NCBI GenBank assembly: GCA_027186245.1
Contig: CP114481.1
Span: forward strand, 22,723,501 to 22,787,500
Reading direction: 5' to 3'
DNA: 64,000 bases
DNA from: Coriaria nepalensis
Taxonomy: Eukaryota > Streptophyta > Magnoliopsida > Cucurbitales > Coriariaceae
Shown: positions 1 through 11,540 of the stretch, one piece after another
How the letters are laid out: each line of letters opens with the position of its first letter
Numbering within the stretch: the stretch's first letter is position 1
Program-made: the position numbers and the translations under genes
The notes under the pieces: model-generated
Seen by the model: only the letters and a program-made list of their open reading frames with translations
Database searches by the model: none
What the model was told of the DNA's origin: nothing

Positions 1-4
1 GGCC

Positions 5-18
5 GAATTTCGTTCGAA
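5..18 (+). other. Box 1 of monomer A: CpG-bearing GAATT...TTCGAA motif
   Basis: GAATT followed by TTCGAA is kept near the 5' end of all three monomers (5-18, 147-159 and 289-301 in the reference unit). Its CpGs persist in most copies despite an AT-rich background. TTCGAA is a 6 bp palindrome. A protein-binding or nucleosome-phasing role is only a hypothesis. Confidence 0.7.
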
Positions 19-92
19 GTGATTTAGAATGATTTACTGACTAAAAGAGACGCAAAAATATGACTTTAAGGCTAAAAAATGCATAGTTGCCA

Positions 93-116
93 TCAATAGA
101 TCAATTGCAAGTTATG
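93..116 (+). other. Box 2 of monomer A: TCAATAGAT...CAAGTTATG motif
   Basis: A 24 bp stretch beginning TCAATAGAT and ending CAAGTTATG is shared by A (93-116), B (235-258) and C (377-400). The middle six bases vary as Y-A-A-Y-T-R. It starts exactly 88 bp after the GAATT of box 1 in each monomer. This is the longest segment common to the three monomers. Confidence 0.7.
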
Positions 117-136
117 CATGAAAGTCGCGTTTGAAA

Positions 137-277
137 ACCAAAAAGAGAATTGGTTCGAAGTGCCTTCAAACAATTTCATGGTTGAAAAGACTGAGTGATA
201 CTCTTTTTAATGGTAAAATAATTCATTGTTGTGTTCAATAGATTAATTACAAGTTATGTAAGAAAATAATGTTTGAA
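137..277 (+). repeat. Monomer B (reference copy, ~141 bp)
   Basis: Most diverged of the three. Box 1 is at 147-159 (GAATTGG then TTCGAA) and box 2 at 235-258, with TTAATTA in place of TCAATTG. Several B classes exist in the window. One has aatggtaaaataattcattg, another has aatgctaaaataatgcattg, and a third has cgtagtgcc with ttccgtagatt (for example 560-690 and 22790-22890). The classes are interspersed, so B is the most informative monomer for tracing duplications. Confidence 0.9.
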
Positions 278-419
278 GGGCAAAAATAGAATTCGTTCGA
301 ATTCATTTAGAATGATTTAATGACTAAAAGAGACTCAGTGACATGACCTTAAGGCTAAACAAATGCATTGTTGCCTTCAAAAGATCAACTGCAAGTTACG
401 CACGAAAGTCATGTTTAAA
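278..419 (+). repeat. Monomer C (reference copy, ~142 bp)
   Basis: Box 1 at 289-301 is GAATTCGTTCGAA. In this copy it extends to a 16 bp dyad (289-304), two 7 bp arms around a central TT. Box 2 is at 377-400, with two substitutions in this unit. The spacer carries gactcagtgacatgac, which is specific to C. C appears the most uniform monomer across the window and usually supplies the GAATTC site. Confidence 0.9.
289..304 (+). other. Dyad at monomer C box 1
   Basis: GAATTCG-TT-CGAATTC: two perfect 7 bp inverted arms around TT. Most C copies keep at least the 6 bp arms AATTCG/CGAATT, because the distal base changes to a when followed by aattt. In the last 6 kb many copies again keep the full 7 bp arms. 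It is the strongest short dyad I noticed in the unit. Confidence 0.75.
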
Positions 420-3352
420 GGCCGAATTTCGTTCCAAGTGATTTAGAATGATTTACTGACTAAAAGAGACGCAAAAATATGACTTTAAGGCTAAAAAATG
501 CATAGTTGCCAGCAACAGATCAATTGCAAGTTATGCATGAAAGTCGCGTTTGAAAAGCAAAAAGAGAATTGGTTCGTAGTGCCTTCAAACAATTTAATGG
601 TTGAAAAGACTGAGTGATATGTTTTTTAATGGTAAAATAATACATTGTTGTCTTCCGTAGATTAATTACAAGTTGTGTAAGAAAATAATGTTTGAAGGGC
701 AAAAATAGAATTCGTTCGAATTAATTTAGAATGATTTAATGACTAGAAGAGACTCAGTGACATGACTTTAAGGCTAAACAAATGCATTGTTGCCTTCAAT
801 AGATCAACTGCAGGTTATGCACGAAAGTCATGTTTAAAGGCCGAATTGCGTTCGAAGTGATTTAGAATGATTTACTGACTAAAAGAGACGAAAAAATATG
901 ACTTTAAGGCTAAAAAATGCATAGTTGCCATTAATAGATCAATTGCAAGTTATGCATGAAAGTCGCGTTTGAAAAGCAAAAGGAGAATTGGTTCGTAGTG
1001 CCTTCAAACAATTTAATGGTTGAAAAGACTGAGTGATATGTTTTTTAATGGTAAAATAATACATTGTTGTCTTCCGTAGATTAATTACAAGTTATGTAAG
1101 AAAAAATGTTTGAAGGGCAAAAATAGAATTCGTTCAAATTAATTTAGAATGATGTAGTGACTAGAATAGACTCAGTGACATTACTTTAAGGCTAAAAAAA
1201 TGCATTGTTTCCTTCAATAGATCAACTGCAAGTTATGCACGAAAGTCATGTTTAAAGGCTGAATTTCGTTCGATGTGATTTAGAATGATTTACTGACTAA
1301 AAGAGATGAAAAAACATGATTTTAAGGCTAAAAAAATGCATAGTTGCCATCAATAGATCAATTTCAAGTTATGCATGAAAGTCGCGTTTTAAATGCAAAA
1401 AGAGAATTGGTTCGAAGTGCCTTCAAAAAATTTCATGATTGAAAAGACTGAGTGATATGCTTTTTAATGCTAAAATAATGCATTGTTGTCTTCAATAGAT
1501 TAATTAAAAGTTATGGAAGAAAATAATCTTTGAAGGGTGAAAATAAATTTTGTTCGAATTAATTTAGAATGATTTAATGACTAGAAGGGACTCAATGACA
1601 TGACTTTAAGGCTAAACAAATGCATTGTTGCCTTCAATAGATCATCTGCAAGTTATGCACTAAAGTCATGTTTAAAGGCCGAATTTCGTTCCAAGTGATT
1701 TAGAATGATTTACTGACTAAAAGAGATGAAAAAACATGATTTTAAGGCTAAAAAAATGCATAGTTGCCATCAATAGATCAATTGCAAGTTATGCATGAAA
1801 GTCGCGTTTTAAATGCAACAAGAGAATTGGTTCGAAGTGCCTTCAAACAATTTAATGGTTGAAAAGACTGAGTGATATTCTTTTTAATGGTAAAATAATT
1901 CATTGTTGTGTTCAATAAATTAATTACAAGTTCTGTAAGAAAATAATGTTTGAAGGGCAAAAATAGAATTCGTTCGAATTCATTTAGAATGATTTAATGA
2001 CTAGAAGAGACTCAGTGACATGACCTTAAGGCTAAACAAATGCATTGTTGCCTTCAATAGATCAACGGCAAGTTACGCACGAAATGCATGTTTAAACGCT
2101 GAATTTCGTTCGAAGTGATTTAGAATGATTTACTGACTAAAAGAGACGCAAAAATATGACTTTAAGGCTAAAAAATGCATAGTTGCCATCAATAGATCAA
2201 TTGCAAGTTATGCATGAAAGTCGCGTTTTAAATGCAAAAAGAGAATTGGTTGAAGTGCCTTCAAACAACTTAATGGTTGAAAAGACTGAGTGATATTCTT
2301 TTTAATGGTAAAATAATTCATTGTTGTGTTCAATAGATTAATTACAAGTTCTGTAAGAAAATAATGTTTGAAGGGCAAAAATAGAATTTGTTCGATATCA
2401 TTTAGAATGATTTAATGACTAGAAGAGACTCAGTGACATGACTTTAAGGCTAAACAAATGCATTCTTGCCTTCAATAGATCAACTGCAAGTTATGCACGA
2501 AAGTCGTGTTCAAAGCCCGAATTTCGTTCGAAGTGATTCATAATGATTTACTAATAAAAAGAGACGCAAAAATATGACTTTAAGGCTAAAAAATGCATAG
2601 TTGCCATCAATAGATCAATTCCAAGTTATGCATGAGAGTCGCGTTTTAAATGCAAAAAGAGAATTGGTTCGAAGTGCCTTCAAACAATTTAATGGTCGAA
2701 AAGACTGAGTGATGTGCTTTTTAATGGTAAAATAATTCATTGTTGTCTTGAATAGATTAATTACAAGTTATGTAAGAAAATAATGTTTGAAGGGCAAAAA
2801 TATAATTCGTTTGAATTAATTTAGAATGATTTAATGACTAGAAGAGACTCAGTGACATGACTTTAAGGCTAAACAAATGCATTGTTGCCTTCAATAGATC
2901 AACTGCAAGTTATGCACGAAAGTCAAGTTTAAAGGCCAAATTTCGTTCGAAGTGATTAAGAAAGATTTAATGACTAAAAGAGATGCAAAAATATGACTTT
3001 AAGGCTAAAAATTGAATAGTTGCCTTCAATAGATCAAGTGCAAGTTATGCATGAAAGTCGCGTTTTAAAAGCAAAAAGAGAATTGGTTCGAAGTGGCTTC
3101 AAACAATTTAATTGTTGAAAAGACTGAGTGATATTCTTTTTAATGGTAAAATAATTCATTGTTGTCTTCAATAGATTAATTACAAGTTATGTAAGAAAAT
3201 AATGTTTGAAGGGCGAAAATAGAATTCGTTCTAATTAATTTAGAATGATTTAATGACTAGAAGAGACTCAGTGACATGACTTTAAGGCTAAACAAATGCA
3301 TTGTTGCCTTCAATAGATCAACTGCAAGTTATGCACGAAAGTCATGTTTAAA

Positions 3353-4190
3353 GGCCGAATTTCGTTCGAAGTGATTTAGAATGATTTACTGACTAAAAGA
3401 GACGAAAAAATATGACTTTAAGGCTAAAAAATGCATAGTTGCCATTAATAGATCAATTGCAAGTTATGCATGAAAGTCGCGTTTGAAAAGCAAAAAGAGA
3501 ATTGGTTCGTAGTGCCTTCAAACAATTTAATGGTTGAAAAGACTGAGTGATATGTTTTTTAATGGTAAAATAATACATTGTTGTCTTCCGTAGATTAATT
3601 ACAAGTTATGTAAGAAAAAATGTTTGAAGGGCAAAAATAGAATTCGTTCAAATTAATTTAGAATGATGTAGTGACTAGAATAGACTCAGTGACATGACTT
3701 TAAGGCTAAAAAAATGCATTGTTTCCTTCAATAGATCAACTGCAAGTTATGCACGAAAGTCATGTTTAAAGGCTGAATTTCGTTCGATGTGATTTAGAAT
3801 GATTTACTGACTAAAAGAGATGAAAAAACATGATTTTAAGGCTAAAAAAATGCATAGTTGCCATCAATAGATCAATTTCAAGTTATGCATGAAAGTCGCG
3901 TTTTAAATGCAAAAAGAGAATTGGTTCGAAGTGCCTTCAAAAAATTTCATGATTGAAAAGACTGAGTGATATGCTTTTTAATGCTAAAATAATGCATTGT
4001 TGTCTTCAATAGATTAATTAAAAGTTATGGAAGAAAATAATGTTTGAAGGGCGAAAATTGAATTTGTTCGAATTAATTTAGAATGATTTAATGACTAGAA
4101 GAGACTCGGTGACATGACTTTAAGGCTAAACAAATGCATTGTTGCCTTCAATAGATCAACTGCAAGTTATGCACGAAAGTCATGTTTAAA
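3353..4190 (+). repeat. Two-unit near copy of 839-1676
   Basis: The shared rare text includes gacgaaaaaatatgac, gccattaatag, gatgtagtgactagaatag and ggctgaatttcgttcgatgtg. Offset is 2514 bp (six units). The last ~150 bp is less similar: gtttgaagggcg here against ctttgaagggtg in 839-1676. Confidence 0.85.
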
Positions 4191-7100
4191 GGCCGAATTT
4201 CGTTCGAAGTGATTTAGAATGATTTACTGACTAAAAGAGACGCAAAAATATGACTTTAAGGCTAAAAAATGCATAGTTGCCATCAATAGATCAATTGCAA
4301 GTTATGCATGAAAGTCGCGTTTGAAAACCAAAAAGAGAATTGGTTCGAAGTGCCTTCAAACAATTTCATGGTTGAAAAGACTGAGTGATACTCTTTTTAA
4401 TGGTAAAATAATTCATTGTTGTGTTCAATAGATTAATTACAAGTTATGTAAGAAAATAATGTTTGAAGGGCAAAAATAGAATTCGTTCGAATTCATTTAG
4501 AATGATTTAATGACTAAAAGAGACTCAGTGACATGACCTTAAGGCTAAACAAATGCATTGTTGCCTTCAAAAGATCAACTGCAAGTTACGCACGAAAGTC
4601 ATGTTTAAAGGCCGAATTTCGTTCCAAGTGATTTAGAATGATTTACTGACTAAAAGAGACGCAAAAATATGACTTTAAGGCTAAAAAATGCATAGTTGCC
4701 AGCAACAGATCAATTGCAAGTTATGCATGAAAGTCGCGTTTGAAAAGCAAAAAGAGAATTGGTTCGTAGTGCCTTCAAACAATTTAATGGTTGAAAAGAC
4801 TGAGTGATATGTTTTTTAATGGCAAAATAATACATTGTTGTCTTCCGTAGATTAATTACAAGTTGTGTAAGAAAATAATGTTTGAAGGGCAAAAATAGAA
4901 TTCGTTCGAATTAATTTAGAATGATTTAATGACTAGAAGAGACTCAGTGACATGACTTTAAGGCTAAACAAATGCATTGTTGCCTTCAATAGATCAACTG
5001 CAGGTTATGCACGAAAGTCATGTTTAAAGGCCGAATTGCGTTCGAAGTGATTTAGAATGATTTACTGACTAAAAGAGACGAAAAAATATGACTTTAAGGC
5101 TAAAAAATGCATAGTTGCCATTAATAGATCAATTGCAAGTTATGCATGAAAGTCGCGTTTGAAAAGCAAAAAGAGAATTGGTTCGTAGTGCCTTCAAACA
5201 ATTTAATGGTTGAAAAGACTGAGTGATATGTTTTTTAATGGTAAAATAATACATTGTTGTCTTCCGTAGATTAATTACAAGTTATGTAAGAAAAAATGTT
5301 TGAAGGGCAAAAATAGAATTCGTTCAAATTAATTTAGAATGATGTAGTGACTAGAATAGACTCAGTGACATTACTTTAAGGCTAAACAAATGCATTGTTG
5401 CCTTCAATAGATCAACTGCAGGTTATGCACGAAAGTCATGTTTAAAGGCTGAATTTCGTTCGATGTGATTTAGAATGATTTACTGACTAAAAGAGATGAA
5501 AAAACATGATTTTAAGGCTAAAAAAATGCATAGTTGCCATCAATAGATCAATTTCAAGTTATGCATGAAAGTCGCGTTTTAAATGCAAAAAGAGAATTGG
5601 TTCGAAGTGCCTTCAAAAAATTTCATGATTGAAAAGACTGAGTGATATGCTTTTTAATGCTAAAATAATGCATTGTTGTCTTCAATAGATTAATTAAAAG
5701 TTATGGAAGAAAATAATCTTTGAAGGGTGAAAATAAATTTTGTTCGAATTAATTTAGAATGATTTAATGACTAGAAGGGACTCAATGACATGACTTTAAG
5801 GCTAAACAAATGCATTGTTGCCTTCAATAGATCATCTGCAAGTTATGCACTAAAGTCATGTTTAAAGGCCGAATTTCGTTCCAAGTGATTTAGAATGATT
5901 TACTGACTAAAAGAGATGAAAAAACATGATTTTAAGGCTAAAAAAATGCATAGTTGCCATCAATAGATCAATTGCAAGTTATGCATGAAAGTCGCGTTTT
6001 AAATGCAACAAGAGAATTGGTTCGAAGTGCCTTCAAACAATTTAATGGTTGAAAAGACTGAGTGATATTCTTTTTAATGGTAAAATAATTCATTGTTGTG
6101 TTCAATAAATTAATTACAAGTTCTGTAAGAAAATAATGTTTGAAGGGCAAAAATAGAATTCGTTCGAATTCATTTAGAATGATTTAATGACTAGAAGAGA
6201 CTCAGTGACATGACCTTAAGGCTAAACAAATGCATTGTTGCCTTCAATAGATCAACGGCAAGTTACGCACGAAATGCATGTTTAAACGCTGAATTTCGTT
6301 CGAAGTGATTTAGAATGATTTACTGACTAAAAGAGACGCAAAAATATGACTTTAAGGCTAAAAAATGCATAGTTGCCATCAATAGATCAATTGCAAGTTA
6401 TGCATGAAAGTCGCGTTTTAAATGCAAAAAGAGAATTGGTTGAAGTGCCTTCAAACAACTTAATGGTTGAAAAGACTGAGTGATATTCTTTTTAATGGTA
6501 AAATAATTCATTGTTGTGTTCAATAGATTAATTACAAGTTCTGTAAGAAAATAATGTTTGAAGGGCAAAAATAGAATTTGTTCGATATCATTTAGAATGA
6601 TTTAATGACTAGAAGAGACTCAGTGACATGACTTTAAGGCTAAACAAATGCATTCTTGCCTTCAATAGATCAACTGCAAGTTATGCACGAAAGTCGTGTT
6701 CAAAGCCCGAATTTCGTTCGAAGTGATTCATAATGATTTACTAATAAAAAGAGACGCAAAAATATGACTTTAAGGCTAAAAAATGCATAGTTGCCATCAA
6801 TAGATCAATTCCAAGTTATGCATGAGAGTCGGGTTTTAAATGCAAAAAGAGAATTGGTTCGAAGTGCCTTCAAACAATTTAATGGTCGAAAAGACTGAGT
6901 GATGTGCTTTTTAATGGTAAAATAATTCATTGTTGTCTTGAATAGATTAATTACAAGTTATGTAAGAAAATAATGTTTGAAGGGCAAAAATATAATTCGT
7001 TTGAATTAATTTAGAATGATTTCATGACTAGAAGAGACTCAGTGACATGACTTTAAGGCTAAACAAATGCATTGTTGCCTTCAATAGATCAACTGCAAGT

Positions 7101-7592
7101 TATGCACGAAAGTCAAGTTTAAAGGCCAAATTTCGTTCGAAGTGATTAAGAAAGATTTAATGACTAAAAGAGATGCAAAAATATGACTTTAAGGCTAAAA
7201 ATTGAATAGTTGCCTTCAATAGATCAAGTGCAAGTTATGCATGAAAGTCGCGTTTTAAAAGCAAAAAGAGAATTGGTTCGAAGTGGCTTCAAACAATTTA
7301 ATTGTTGAAAAGACTGAGTGATATTCTTTTTAATGGTAAAATAATTCATTGTTGTCTTCAATAGATTAATTACAAGTTATGTAAGAAAATAATGTTTGAA
7401 GGGCGAAAATAGAATTCGTTCTAATTAATTTAGAATGATTTAATGACTAGAAGAGACTCAGTGACATGACTTTAAGGCTAAACAAATGCATTGTTGCCTT
7501 CAATAGATCAACTGCAAGTTATGCACGAAAGTCATGTTTAAAGGCCGAATTTCGTTCGAAGTGATTTAGAATGATTTACTGACTAAAAGAGA
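4191..7592 (+). repeat. Super-repeat copy 2 (first eight units of copy 1)
   Basis: Matches 1-3402 at an offset of 4190 bp with fewer than ten differences that I could spot (for example 632/4822 and 2641/6831). The match breaks at about 7593, where gacgcaaa replaces the gacgaaaa found at 3403. Three clustered differences at 5386-5423 look like a conversion patch from the preceding C monomer. Confidence 0.93.
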
Positions 7593-8140
7593 CGCAAAAA
7601 TATGACTTTAAGGCTAAAAAATGCATAGTTGCCATCAATAGATCAATTGCAAGTTATGCATGAAATTCGCATTTTAAATGCAAAAAGAGAATTGGTTCGA
7701 AGTGCCTTCAAACAATTTAATGATTGAAAAGACAGAGTTATATGCTTTTTAATGCTAAAATAATTCATTGTTCTCTTCAATAGATTAATTACAAGTTATG
7801 TAAGAAAATAATGTTTGAAGGGCGAAAATAGAATACGTTCGAATTAATTTAGAATGATTTAATGACTAGAAGAGACTCAGTGACATGACTTTAAGGCTTA
7901 ACAAATGCATTGTTGCCTTCAATAGATCAACTGCAAGTTATATGCACGAAAGTCGTGTTCAAAGGCCGAATTTCGTTCGAAGTGATTCATAATGATTTAC
8001 TGATAAAAAGAGACGCAAAAATATGACTTTAAGGCTAAAAAATGCATGGTTGCCATCAATATATCAATTGCAAGTTATGCATGAGAGTCGCGTTTTAAAT
8101 GCAAAAAGAGAATTGGTTCGAAGTGCCTTCAAACAATTTA
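7543..8140 (+). repeat. Long-range duplicate, partner 13831-14428
   Basis: Shares a run of rare variants with 13831-14428 at an offset of 6288 bp. These are gacagagttatatg, attgttctcttc, gaatacgttcg, aaggcttaac, the TA insertion gttatatgcacg and gattcataatg. Nearby units in between do not carry this whole set, so the two segments share a recent common source. Confidence 0.85.
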
Positions 8141-11100
8141 ACGATTGAAAAGACTGAGTAATATGCTTTTTAATGCTAAAATAATGCATTGTTGTCTTCA
8201 ATAGATTAATTACAAGTTATGTAAGAAAATAATGTTTGAAGGGCGAAAATTTAATTCGTTCGGATTAATTTAGAATGATTTAATGACTAGAAGAGAGTCA
8301 GTGACATGACTTTAAGGCTAAACAAATGCATTGTTGCCTTCAATAGATCAACTGCAAGTTATGCACGAAAGTCATGTTTAAAGGCCGAATTTCGTTCGAA
8401 GTGATTTAGAATGATTTACTGACTAAAAGAGACGCAAAAATATGACTTTAAGCCTAAAAAATGCATAGTTGGCATCAATAGATCAATTGCAAGTTATGCA
8501 TGAAAGTCGCATTTTGAAAACAAAAAGAGAATTGGTTCGAAGTGCCTTCAAACAATTTAATAGTTAAAAAGACTGAGTGATATTCTTTTTAATGGTAAAA
8601 TAATTCATTGTTGTGTTCAATAGATTAATTACAAGTTATGTAAGAAAATAATGTTTGAAGGGCAAAAATAGAATTCGTTCGAATTCATTTAGAATGATTT
8701 AATGACTAGAAGAGACTCAGTGACATGACCATAAGGCTAAACAAATGCATTGTTGCCTTCAATAGATCAACTGCAAGTTACGCACGAAAGCCATGTTTAA
8801 ACGCTGAATTACGTTCGAGGTGATTTAGAATGATTTACTGACTAAAAGCGACGCAAAAATATGACTTTAAGGCTAAAAAATGAATAGTTGCCATCAATAG
8901 ATCAATTGCAAGTTATGCTTGAAAGTCGCGTTTTAAAAGCAAAAAGAGAATTGGTTCGAAGTGCCCTCAAACAATTTAATGATTGAAAAGACTGAGTGAT
9001 ATGCTTTTTAATGCTAAAATAATGTGTTGTTGTCTTCAGTAGATTAATTGCAAGTTATGTATGAAAATAATGTTTGAAGGGCGAAAATAGAATTCGTTCG
9101 AATTAATTTAGAATGATTTAATGACTAGAAGAGACTCAGTGACTTGACTTTAAGGCTAAACAAATGCATTGTTGCCTTCAATAGATCAACTGCAAGTTAT
9201 GCACGAAAATCATGTTTAAAGGCCGAATTTCGTTCGAAGTGATTAAGAAAGATTTAATGACTAAAAGAGACGCAAAAATATGACTTTAAGGATAAAAATG
9301 GAATAGTTGCCTTCAATAGATCAAGTGCAAGTTATGCATGAAAGTCGTGTTTTAAATACAAAAATAGAATTGTTTCGAAGTGCCTTCAAACAATTTAGTG
9401 ATTGAAAAGACTGAGTGATATGCTTTTTAATGCTAAAATAATGCATTGTTGTCTTCAGTCGATTAATTGCAAGTTATGTATGAAAATAATGTTTGAAGGG
9501 CGAAAATAGAATTCGTTCGAATTAATTTAGAATGATCTGATGACTAGAAGAGACTCAGTGACATGACTTTAAGGCTAAACAAATGCATTGTTGCCTTCAA
9601 TAGATCAACTGCAAGTTATGCGCGAAAGTCATGTTTAAAGGCCGAATTTCGTTCGAAGTGATTCATAATGATTTACTGATAAAAAGAGACGCAAAAATAT
9701 GACTTTAAGGCTAAAAAATGCATAGTTGCCATCAATAGATCAATTGCAAGTTATGCATGAAAGTCGCGTTTTAAAAGCAAAAAGAGAATTGGTTCGAAGT
9801 GCCCTCAAACAATTTAATGATTGAAAAGACTGAGTGATATGCTTTTTAATGCTAAAATAATGTGTTGTTGTCTTCAGTAGATTAATTGCAAGTTATGTAT
9901 GAAAATAATGTTTGAAGGGCGAAAATAGAATTCGTTCGAATTAATTTAGAATGATTTAATGACTAAAAGAGACTCAGTGACATGACTTTAAGGCTAAACA
10001 AATGCATTGTTGCCTTCAATAGATCAACTGCAAGTTATGCACGAAAGTCATGTTTAAAGGCCGAATTTCGTTCGAAGTGATTTAGAATGATTTACTGACT
10101 AAAAGAGACGCAAAAATATGACTTTAAGGCTAAAAAATGCATAGTTGGCATCAATAGATCAATTGCAAGTTATGCATGAAAGTCGCGTTTTAAAAGCAAA
10201 AAGAGAATTGGTTCGAAGTGCCCTCAAACAATTTAATGATTGAAAAGACTGAGTGATATGCTTTTTAATGCTAAAATAATGTGTTGTTGTCTTCAGTAGA
10301 TTAATTGCAAGTTATGTATGAAAATAATGTTTGAAGGGCGAAAATAGAATTCGTTCGAATTAATTTAGAATGATTTAATGACTAAAAGAGACTCAGTGAC
10401 ATGACTTTAAGGCTAAACAAATGCATTGTTGCCTTCAATAGATCAACTGCAAGTTATGCACGAAAGTCATGTTTAAAGGCCGAATTTCGTTCGAAGTGAT
10501 TTAGAATGATTTACTGACTAAAAGATACGCAAAAATATGACTTTAAGGCTAAAAAATGCATAGTTGGCATCAATAGATCAATTGCAAGTTATGCATGAAA
10601 GTCGCGTTTTAAATGCAAAAAGAGAATTGGTTCGAAGTGCCTTCAAAAAATTTCATGATGGAAAAGACTGAGTGATATGCTTTTTAATGCTAAAATAATG
10701 CATTGTTGTCCTCAATAGATTAATTAAAAGTTATGTAAGAAAATAATGTTTGAAGGGAGAAAATAAATTTTGTTCGAATTAATTTAGAATGATTTAATGA
10801 CTAGAAGAGACTCAGTGACATGACTTTAAGGCTAAACAAATGCATTGTTGCCTTCAATAGATCAACTGCAAGTTATGCACGAAAGTCATGTTTAAAGGCT
10901 GAATTTCGTTCGATGTGATTTAGAATGATTTACTAACTAAAAGAGACGAAAAAATATGATTTTAAGGCTAAAAAAATGCATAGTTGCCATCAATAGATCA
11001 ATTTCAAGTTATGCATGAAAGTCAAGTTTTAAATGCAAAATGAGAATTGGTTCGAAGTGCCTTCAAACAATTTAATGATTGAAAAGACGGAGTTATATGC

Positions 11101-11540
11101 TTTTTAATGCTAAAATAATTCATTGTTGTCTTCAATAGATTAATTACAAGTTATGTAAGAAAATAATGTTTGAAGGGCGAAAATAGAATTCGTTCGAATT
11201 AATTTAGAATGATTTAATGACTAGAAGAGACTCAGTGACATGACTTTAAGGCTAAACAAATGCAGTGTTTCCTTCAATAGATCAACTGCAAGTTATGCAC
11301 GAAAGTCATGTTTAAAGGCCGAATTGCGTTCGAAGTGATTTAGAATGATTTACTGACTAAAAGAGACGCAAAAATATGACTTTAAGGCTAAAAAATGCAT
11401 AGTTGCCATCAATAGATCAATGGCAAGTTATGCATGAAAGTCGCGTTTGAAAAGCAAAAAGAGAATTTGTTCGTAGTGCCTTCAAACAATTTAATGGTTG
11501 AAAAGACTGAGTGATATGTTTTTTAATGGTAAAATAATAC
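7593..11540 (+). repeat. Mixed trimer units
   Basis: About nine units of ordinary array with no genes. Distinctive marks are a TA insertion in box 2 of C at about 7938 (gttatatgcacg) and tgtgttgttg in three B monomers at about 9022, 9861 and 10280. The latter two are one period (419 bp) apart and sit in near-identical units. A2 occurs at about 9241. Confidence 0.85.

Larger units (their letters stand above)
1..136 (+). repeat. Monomer A (reference copy, ~136 bp)
   Basis: Shortest of the three monomers. Box 1 is at 5-18 (GAATT, one extra T, then CG and TTCGAA); box 2 is at 93-116. Two A-tracts lie at 54-58 and 74-79, about two helical turns apart, which could favour curvature (inference). Typical spacer text is gatttactgac, gacgcaaaaatatgac and ttgccatcaatag. 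A second subtype, A2, occurs in about one unit in ten of the first 32 kb; it has gattaagaaagattt and attgaatagttgcc. Confidence 0.9.
1..419 (+). repeat. Representative 419 bp trimer unit (A-B-C)
   Basis: First full unit, used as the reference phase. The next units begin at 420, 839, 1257, 1677 and 2097, giving periods of 418-420. It contains three homologous monomers: A 1-136, B 137-277 and C 278-419. They align over two shared boxes and over much of the spacer, such as gatttagaatgattta and gactaaaagagac in A and C. The unit is therefore an ancient triplication that became the amplified repeat. C usually carries an EcoRI-type site (GAATTC), so the array should give a ladder near 419 bp. Confidence 0.95.
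1..4190 (+). repeat. Super-repeat copy 1 (~4190 bp, ten trimer units)
   Basis: The sequence starting at base 1 restarts almost identically at 4191. Its last two units (3353-4190) are themselves a near copy of units three and four (839-1676), closest up to about 4035. Copy 1 therefore looks like eight units plus a re-copied pair. It carries A2 at about 2957 and the ttccgtagatt B class in units two, three and nine. Confidence 0.93.

Noticed and set aside
5..20. Possible CENP-B box at TTCGTTCGAAGTGATT
   Set aside because: It matches the TTCG....A start of the mammalian CENP-B consensus but lacks the CGGG half, and I saw no copy with both halves. Similarity is limited to a few bases.
520..702. 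Short open frames of about 60 codons on the minus strand, also at 1778, 4710, 5968, 36717, 38285 and 45391
   Set aside because: They lie at the same phase of the repeat, span B, start at TTG in those I checked, and are copies of one another only where the DNA was duplicated. No ATG start, domain or codon signal was seen; they are repeat by-products.
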